From NCBI GenBank assembly GCA_036001225.1, contig DASYUM010000043.1:1-17523 (forward strand): a stretch of 17,523 nt of DNA, written 5' to 3'. Below the pieces are notes generated by a model that did not search any database, was not told where the DNA came from, and worked only from the letters and a program-made list of their open reading frames with translations. Both the position numbers and the translations under genes were made by a program. Positions 13,675-17,523 of the stretch are shown piece by piece (positions within the stretch are counted from its first letter, which is position 1; each line of letters starts with the position of its first letter). The stretch comes from DASYUM01 sp036001225. GTDB lineage: Bacteria; Methylomirabilota; Methylomirabilia; Rokubacteriales; DASRDR01.

Positions 13675-14403
13675 TTACCGGCTCGTGGTGACGCCGACCC
13701 GGTGGCAGAGGGCGCTCACCGGGCAGCGCGAGCAGAGTGGGGAGAGAGGTCGGCAGACGTTCTGGCCGAGGGCGACCAGCAGGTCGTTGTACTCGAGCCA
13801 GTAGCGACGGGGCAGCTTGGCCCGCAGCGCGAGCTCGGTCTGCTCGGGAGTTCGGGTGCGCACGAACCCGAGGCGGTTCGAGATCCGGTGGACATGCGTG
13901 TCCACGCAGATCCCGGGCTTGCCGAAGCCGATGGTGCGGACCAGGTTGGCCGTCTTGCGGCCGACCCCCTTCAGCGTCAGCAGATCCTCGATCGCGTCGG
14001 GGACGCGGCCCTCGAACCGGGCCAGCAGGTCGCGGCACACGCCCTGGATCACGCGGGTCTTGGTGCGGTAGAAGCCGACCGGGAAGATCGCCCGCTCGAT
14101 GGCGCGCGGCCGGAGGCGGAGCATGCCCGCCGGATCGTCGGCGAGCTGAAAGAGCCGGGCCGCGGCCGGCCGGGTCGTCGTGTCCTGGGTCCGCAGCGAG
14201 AGCAGGCAGGCGACCAGGATCCGGAACGGGTCCGGTTGCACGGCGGCCACCTCCGAGACGGCCGTCGGCCGCCAGGCGCGGACGTGGCGGCGAAGGGCCC
14301 GGACGACCCGCCCCATCGTCGCGGGGGACATCGGCGCCCGGATGGCGGCCCGCAACCAGCCGGGCGCGTCGTCACGCCGGGCGGCGGCGCGCGCGCCCCT
14401 CAT
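13675..14403 (-). CDS. nth: Endonuclease III (DNA glycosylase/AP lyase, iron-sulfur)
   Basis: Removes oxidised pyrimidines and nicks the abasic site in base excision repair. The 242-residue protein shows the helix-hairpin-helix LKGVGRKTANLV (144-155) with catalytic Lys150, the aspartate Asp168 in VDTHVHRISNRLG, and a C-terminal [4Fe-4S] cluster motif C-X6-C-X2-C-X5-C formed by Cys217, 224, 227 and 233. It is somewhat longer than E. coli Nth (211 residues) because of an Arg/Ala-rich N-terminal extension of about 30 residues. ATG 14403 overlaps the TPR gene stop (ATGA), so it was preferred; Met25 or Met30 are alternative starts. The GH99-like gene follows 10 bases downstream. Confidence 0.94.
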   Translation of the reverse strand: MRGARAAARRDDAPGWLRAAIRAPMSPATMGRVVRALRRHVRAWRPTAVSEVAAVQPDPFRILVACLLSLRTQDTTTRPAAARLFQLADDPAGMLRLRPRAIERAIFPVGFYRTKTRVIQGVCRDLLARFEGRVPDAIEDLLTLKGVGRKTANLVRTIGFGKPGICVDTHVHRISNRLGFVRTRTPEQTELALRAKLPRRYWLEYNDLLVALGQNVCRPLSPLCSRCPVSALCHRVGVTTSR

Positions 14404-15161
14404 TTCCCCCGGATCTCGCCGAGCAACCGCTCGGCTGTCGGTCGATGGCGGACCACCCAGTCGGCGACGTAGCTGGGGGCGCTCTCGTCGAGGACACGCT
14501 GCAGCTCCTGGCGCGCGTCCGCGTAGCGGCGCTGCTCGACGAGACACTTGGCCAGCTCGACCCGGGCCCGGGTGAAGTGGGGATCGAGGGCGAGGGCCTT
14601 CCGCTCGTAGCCCTCGGCCTTCGCGACGTCGCCGCCCATGAACCCCGGCGTCTCCAGGTAAAAGGAGCCGGCCAGGGCGAGGCCGCCCACGTGGTTCGGA
14701 TCCAGTTCGAGCACGGTCTCGATCGCCCGCTTGAGATCGCCGAGGAGGAACGCCGCCCGCAGCTTTCCTTTCGTGATGGCCCACCGGCCCAGGTTCGCCG
14801 CGTACCAGAGGTGCGCCTCCGGGCTCCGCGGCCAGCCGGCGATGGCCTGCTTGGCCACGTCACGCCCCCGCTCGTAGCTGGCGAGCTTCGCGTCCGGCGA
14901 CTGCGTCCGCAGATCAGCCCACGCGAGGTGGACCCAGGCCAGGAGGAGGAGGGCGTCGAGCGAGGGCTCGCGGGTGACCGCGCGCTCGAGGATGTCGCGG
15001 GCCCGGTCGATGCGGCGCAGGTCTTCGTGGAAGGTCGAGAAGAGCGCCCACGCCTCGCCCACCGGGCCCGTCGGGGGCGTCGCCGCGCCAGCGGCCGCCG
15101 GGGCCAGGACGAGACCGAGCAGGAGCGCCGTCGTCCGGGAGCCGCGGGCCTGGCCGAGCAT
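14400..15161 (-). CDS. Exported TPR protein, TRAP transporter T-component (TatT)-like
   Basis: A 253-residue protein with a signal peptide (basic start to residue 10, hydrophobic 11-25, AGA-ATPP cleavage region near 26). It then has helical repeats: FSTFHEDLRRIDRARDILERAV (41-62), PEAHLWYAANLGRWA (114-128), LKRAIETVLELDPNHVGGLALAGSFYLETPGFMGGD (143-178), AEGYERKALALDPHFTRARVELAKCLVEQ (182-210) and YADARQELQRVLDE (213-226). The phrases around LWYAANLGRW and LELDP..GG...PG..GGD resemble TatT/T-component proteins, periplasmic trimeric TPR partners of TRAP transporters. No TRAP permease or substrate-binding gene is in the window, so the partner is unknown and a generic TPR adaptor is possible. 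ATG 15161 is first in the operon with endonuclease III, under the promoter at 15170-15198. Confidence 0.75.
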   Translation of the reverse strand: MLGQARGSRTTALLLGLVLAPAAAGAATPPTGPVGEAWALFSTFHEDLRRIDRARDILERAVTREPSLDALLLLAWVHLAWADLRTQSPDAKLASYERGRDVAKQAIAGWPRSPEAHLWYAANLGRWAITKGKLRAAFLLGDLKRAIETVLELDPNHVGGLALAGSFYLETPGFMGGDVAKAEGYERKALALDPHFTRARVELAKCLVEQRRYADARQELQRVLDESAPSYVADWVVRHRPTAERLLGEIRGK

Positions 15162-15169
15162 CGTCGAGG

Positions 15170-15198
15170 ACTCTACCAGGGTGGTCGTACCTTGACAA
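15170..15198 (-). promoter_or_regulatory. Putative promoter of the TPR-nth-GH99 operon
   Basis: On the minus strand TTGTCA (15198-15193) and TAGAGT (15175-15170) are separated by exactly 17 bases, with five and four of six consensus matches. Transcription would start near 15163, leaving about two bases before the ATG at 15161, close to leaderless. No clear Shine-Dalgarno site is present, which agrees. Confidence 0.45.
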
Positions 15199-15221
15199 CC
15201 CGTGACGCCCCTCCGCATCAT
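15192..15221 (+). promoter_or_regulatory. Putative divergent promoter of the DUF4149-oxidoreductase-VOC operon
   Basis: TTGACA (15192-15197) is a perfect -35 and CATCAT (15216-15221) a four-of-six -10, spacer 18. Transcription would begin at about 15228, the GTG start itself, so the message may be leaderless. The -35 overlaps the -35 of the opposite promoter within the near-palindrome TTGACAA. Confidence 0.45.
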
Positions 15222-15227
15222 GGCGCC

Positions 15228-15695
15228 GTGAAAGGCTTCACCCACGCGGCGGCGGCCGCGCTCCTCGGAGCCGGCCTGGGGGTGCAGGTGTTTCTCTCCT
15301 TCCTGGTCGCGCCGCAGGCGTTCCGGCTGATCGACCGCGAGCAGGCGGTGCGCTTCATGGAGGGGCTCTTCCCCCGCTACTACCTCTTCGGCGTGGTGAC
15401 GACCGGGCTCGCGCTCGTGCTCGCCCTTTCGCTCGCGCTCGGCGCCCGGCGCGCCCCGCTCCGCTGGGGCGCGGTCGCGCTCCTCGGCGTCGTCCTCGCC
15501 GGAACGCTGTACGCCGGCAACATCCTCCTGCCTCAGGCCTACGCGGCGCGCGTGCGGGCCCAGAGCGCGGCGGCGGGCGATCTGGCGCCTCTCGAGCTCT
15601 CGCGTCTGCACCGGCGGGCGATCACCGTCAACATCGCGCTGTTTGCGGTCGGGTTCGTCGCCCTGGCCCTGCACGCGGCGGCCCGGGAGGAGTAG
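15228..15695 (+). CDS. Small four-helix membrane protein, DUF4149-like
   Basis: A 155-residue integral membrane protein with four predicted helices (about 6-29, 50-72, 78-101 and 131-150). The beginning, GLGVQVFLSFLVAPQAFRLIDREQAVRFMEGLFPRYY (17-52), matches the DUF4149/TMEM205-like pattern in which a Q-F-P-rich first helix is followed by a conserved FP.YY turn. Function is unknown. GTG 15228 is preferred: upstream in the same frame lies promoter DNA. A TTG at 15192 is an in-frame alternative, but it falls on the -35. No Shine-Dalgarno site is seen. The stop TAG touches the ATG of the oxidoreductase without any gap. Confidence 0.72.
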   Translation: MKGFTHAAAAALLGAGLGVQVFLSFLVAPQAFRLIDREQAVRFMEGLFPRYYLFGVVTTGLALVLALSLALGARRAPLRWGAVALLGVVLAGTLYAGNILLPQAYAARVRAQSAAAGDLAPLELSRLHRRAITVNIALFAVGFVALALHAAAREE

Positions 15696-16922
15696 ATGGA
15701 GCGCGCGCGGGTCATCGTCGTGGGCGGTGGCTTCTGGGGGTGCAGTACGCTCTGGCACCTGGCGGCCCGGGGGCTCACCGACTGCCTGCTGGTCGAGCAG
15801 GGCGAACTGGCCGGCGAGACGACCGGGCAGGCCGCCGGGATGATCGGCCAGCTCCGCACCTCGGCGGTCGCCTCGCGGGCGGCGACGTATGGCGTGGAGC
15901 TGCTCCGGCGCTTCGACCGCGAGGTCGGAAGCCCGAGCCCGTTCCGCGAGGTGGGGAGCGTCAAGGTCGCGCTCACCGCGGGTCGGGTCGAGGAGCTGCG
16001 CCGGCAGGTCGCCGACGCCCGGCGGCTCGGTCTGGCGGCCGTCCTGGTCGCGCCGGCTGAGGCGGCGCGCCTGGCGCCCGGCCTGGACAAGCGTCGGATC
16101 CGGGCCGCTGCTCACGTCGCCTCCGACGGCTACCTGGATCCGGCGGCGACCGCGCGGGCGCTGGCGGCGGCGGCCGAGCGCGCGGGCGCCCGGGTGTGGA
16201 CCGGCACGCGCGTGACCGGCATCAGCGTCGGCCGGGACCGGGTCCGCGGCGTCAGCACCGAGCGCGGCCCGGTCCGCGCCGACACCGTCGTGGTCGCCGC
16301 CGGACCCTGGGCGGGCCGCCTCGCGGCGACGGCGGGGATCGAGCTGCCGCTCTACCCCGTCCGCCATCAGCTCGCGGTGACCAGTCCGCTCGACGGGCTG
16401 CCCGATTGGTTTCCGCTCGTGCGGGTCCCCGATGCCGGCGCCTATCTCCGCCCCGACGGCCGCGACCTCTGGTTCGGGCGGTTCGAGCGCCGCCCGGCCA
16501 GCTACGACCCGCGGCGTCTCGGGCCCGGTTTCCGGACGAAGGACGTGCCGCCGGGGCAGGGCGCCCTCCGTACCGCGCGGGCCCGGCTGAGGGAGATCTT
16601 CCCGCTGCTCGGCGACGCCGCGGTCGTCCACGCGCGGGCGGGGCTTCCCGGGTTCACCCCCGACGGCGAGCACCTGGTGGGCGCGCTGCCGCGGCCACGC
16701 GGGCTCGTCATCGTCGCCGGCTGCAGCGCGACGGGGATCATGGACGGCCTCGCCATGGGTCGGGTGGCGGCCGAGCTGGTCGCGGGCGAACGGCCGTTCC
16801 TCGACATCGAGGGCATGGACCCGGCCCGGTTCGGCCGACGCTACGCGCGCCGGGCTGCGCTGCGCGCCGCTTGCGAGGGCGTCTACCGCAACTACTACTC
16901 GCTGCGTGCGGGCCGGGTATGA
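15696..16922 (+). CDS. FAD-dependent amine/amino-acid oxidoreductase (DAO family)
   Basis: A 408-residue flavoprotein of the D-amino-acid oxidase / sarcosine oxidase group, which oxidises secondary amines or amino acids. The dinucleotide-binding motif VVGGGFWGCS (8-17) has the GxGxxG glycines 10, 12 and 15, with Glu34 at the end of the second strand for the FAD ribose. Later come DGYLDPAATARAL (143-155), VVVAAGPWAG (198-207) and the C-terminal GFTPDGEHLVG (323-333) and SATGIMDGLAMGRVAAELV, both typical of DAO proteins. The order resembles the sarcosine oxidase beta subunit / dimethylglycine dehydrogenase branch, but no folate or GcvT domain follows. ATG 15696 directly follows the preceding stop, with GGGAGGAG shortly upstream. 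Its stop overlaps the VOC gene start (ATGA). Confidence 0.88.
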   Translation: MERARVIVVGGGFWGCSTLWHLAARGLTDCLLVEQGELAGETTGQAAGMIGQLRTSAVASRAATYGVELLRRFDREVGSPSPFREVGSVKVALTAGRVEELRRQVADARRLGLAAVLVAPAEAARLAPGLDKRRIRAAAHVASDGYLDPAATARALAAAAERAGARVWTGTRVTGISVGRDRVRGVSTERGPVRADTVVVAAGPWAGRLAATAGIELPLYPVRHQLAVTSPLDGLPDWFPLVRVPDAGAYLRPDGRDLWFGRFERRPASYDPRRLGPGFRTKDVPPGQGALRTARARLREIFPLLGDAAVVHARAGLPGFTPDGEHLVGALPRPRGLVIVAGCSATGIMDGLAMGRVAAELVAGERPFLDIEGMDPARFGRRYARRAALRAACEGVYRNYYSLRAGRV

Positions 16923-17317
16923 CGGGGCGGCCGCGGTTCGAGTGCATCGAACTCGACCACGTGGTCCTGCGGGTCCGTGATCAGGCGGCCTCGCAGCGCT
17001 TCTACACCGAGGTCCTCGGCCTCACCTTCGATCACGTCAACGAGGCGATCCGGCTGATTCAGCTCCGGGCCGGCCGGCACCTCATCGACCTGCTGCCGCT
17101 GGCGCCCGGCGAGCTCGCGGCGCCCACCGCCCGGATGGACCACATCTGTCTTTCGATCCGGTGCGACGACCTGGCGGCGGTGGCGGCGTTCTTGAGAGAG
17201 GCGGGGATCGACGTCGAGGGCGACGTCGTCGCGCGCCGCGGCGCCTTCGGCGAGGGGCCGTCGCTCTACGTCCGGGATCCCGACGGGTATCGGATCGAGC
17301 TGAAACCCCGGGCCTGA
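16919..17317 (+). CDS. VOC/glyoxalase-fold metalloenzyme
   Basis: A 132-residue protein of the vicinal-oxygen-chelate superfamily (glyoxalase I, dioxygenases, fosfomycin-resistance enzymes). Two beta-alpha-beta-beta-beta modules are visible: ELDHVVLRVRDQAASQRFYTEVLGL (11-35) and ARMDHICLSIRCDDLAAVAAFLREAGI (71-97). Likely metal ligands are His14, His75 and Glu127 (YRIELK), the fourth possibly His54. YVRDPDGYRIEL near the end is typical. The reaction cannot be assigned; a FosX-like or lyase role is as possible as glyoxalase. It is translationally coupled to the amine oxidoreductase through ATGA. It is the last gene of the operon and is followed by a terminator-like hairpin. Confidence 0.87.
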   Translation: MTGRPRFECIELDHVVLRVRDQAASQRFYTEVLGLTFDHVNEAIRLIQLRAGRHLIDLLPLAPGELAAPTARMDHICLSIRCDDLAAVAAFLREAGIDVEGDVVARRGAFGEGPSLYVRDPDGYRIELKPRA

Positions 17318-17411
17318 AAGCCGCGTCCTCCCGCCGGAAGCGAAGAGCCTCTCGGGTTAACCGCGCGCCCCTGTGGAGCTGAACCGCGCCGCGAATGGTG
17401 GTCCGCTCCGG

Positions 17412-17431
17412 GCGGCGGCTTTTGCCGCCGC
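17412..17431 (+). terminator. Terminator-like hairpin after the VOC gene
   Basis: GCGGCGGC and GCCGCCGC form a perfect 8-bp stem around TTTT, followed after AAC by TTTT (17434-17437). It lies 95 bases after the last stop. This is the best intrinsic terminator candidate in the window, though the T-run is short. Confidence 0.6.
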
Positions 17432-17458
17432 AACTTTTGGGTTCGCGCGCCTCGGACG

Positions 17459-17476
17459 GCGGGGCCCCAGCCCCGC
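17459..17476. repeat. Second GC-rich hairpin near the right edge
   Basis: GCGGGGC and GCCCCGC pair over 7 bp around a CCCA loop. It lies in noncoding sequence, where I see no gene in the remaining bases. It could belong to a downstream gene's leader or be a second termination signal. Confidence 0.4.
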
Positions 17477-17523
17477 GACGTCCTGCGGCGCGCCGTTCCT
17501 GGGGGAGGCCTCGGAGGGGGCCG

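Noticed and set aside
1..17523. CRISPR array, insertion sequence, phage or toxin-antitoxin locus
   Set aside because: No regularly spaced repeats, transposase or integrase motifs, terminal repeats or short toxin/antitoxin pairs were visible.

Overview
This is a GC-rich bacterial window with almost no spare DNA. Genes are packed into operons with ATGA or GTGA stop/start overlaps, GTG starts are common, and TGA is the usual stop codon. Base composition and gene content suggest an uncultivated soil or subsurface lineage of the Rokubacteria/Methylomirabilota or deltaproteobacterial kind. That placement is inference: there is no rRNA or marker gene here. I see no insertion sequence, phage, CRISPR array, tRNA or rRNA, so it reads as a chromosomal segment.

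Layout. Positions 1-2696 lie on the minus strand: a truncated cyclic-nucleotide-binding protein, an NAD(P)-dependent aldehyde dehydrogenase, and an inositol-monophosphatase-family phosphatase. From 2776 to 11726 a plus-strand series runs with gaps of 85 bases or less: an RNase H-like protein without catalytic residues, a ketopantoate reductase homologue, a two-gene asymmetric ABC exporter, an alkyltransferase-like DNA repair protein, a YbaK-type tRNA deacylase, a UPF0282-like metallo-hydrolase, a peroxiredoxin with an in-frame TGA, endonuclease IV, and a SAM methyltransferase. Next come methylglyoxal synthase (plus) and, facing it on the minus strand, an exported TPR protein, endonuclease III and a GH99-like protein. 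The window ends with a plus-strand trio: a small membrane protein, an FAD-dependent amine oxidoreductase and a VOC/glyoxalase-fold protein, followed by a terminator-like hairpin.

The strongest observation is the peroxiredoxin at 9598-10056. The reading frame is open on both sides of one TGA, and that TGA sits exactly where the peroxidatic cysteine of the TPGC motif belongs. A hairpin begins 11 nt downstream, with its apical loop about 19 nt from the TGA, which suits a bacterial SECIS element. All neighbours use TGA as a normal stop, so selenocysteine insertion is the best explanation.

The second is the RNase H-like protein at 2776-3273. It keeps the RNase HI framework but has replaced all four active-site acidic residues.

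Functionally, several genes fit a damage-defence theme: ATL, endonuclease IV, endonuclease III, the peroxiredoxin, an exporter, and carbonyl metabolism (methylglyoxal synthase, VOC protein, aldehyde dehydrogenase). The grouping is suggestive, not proof of one system.
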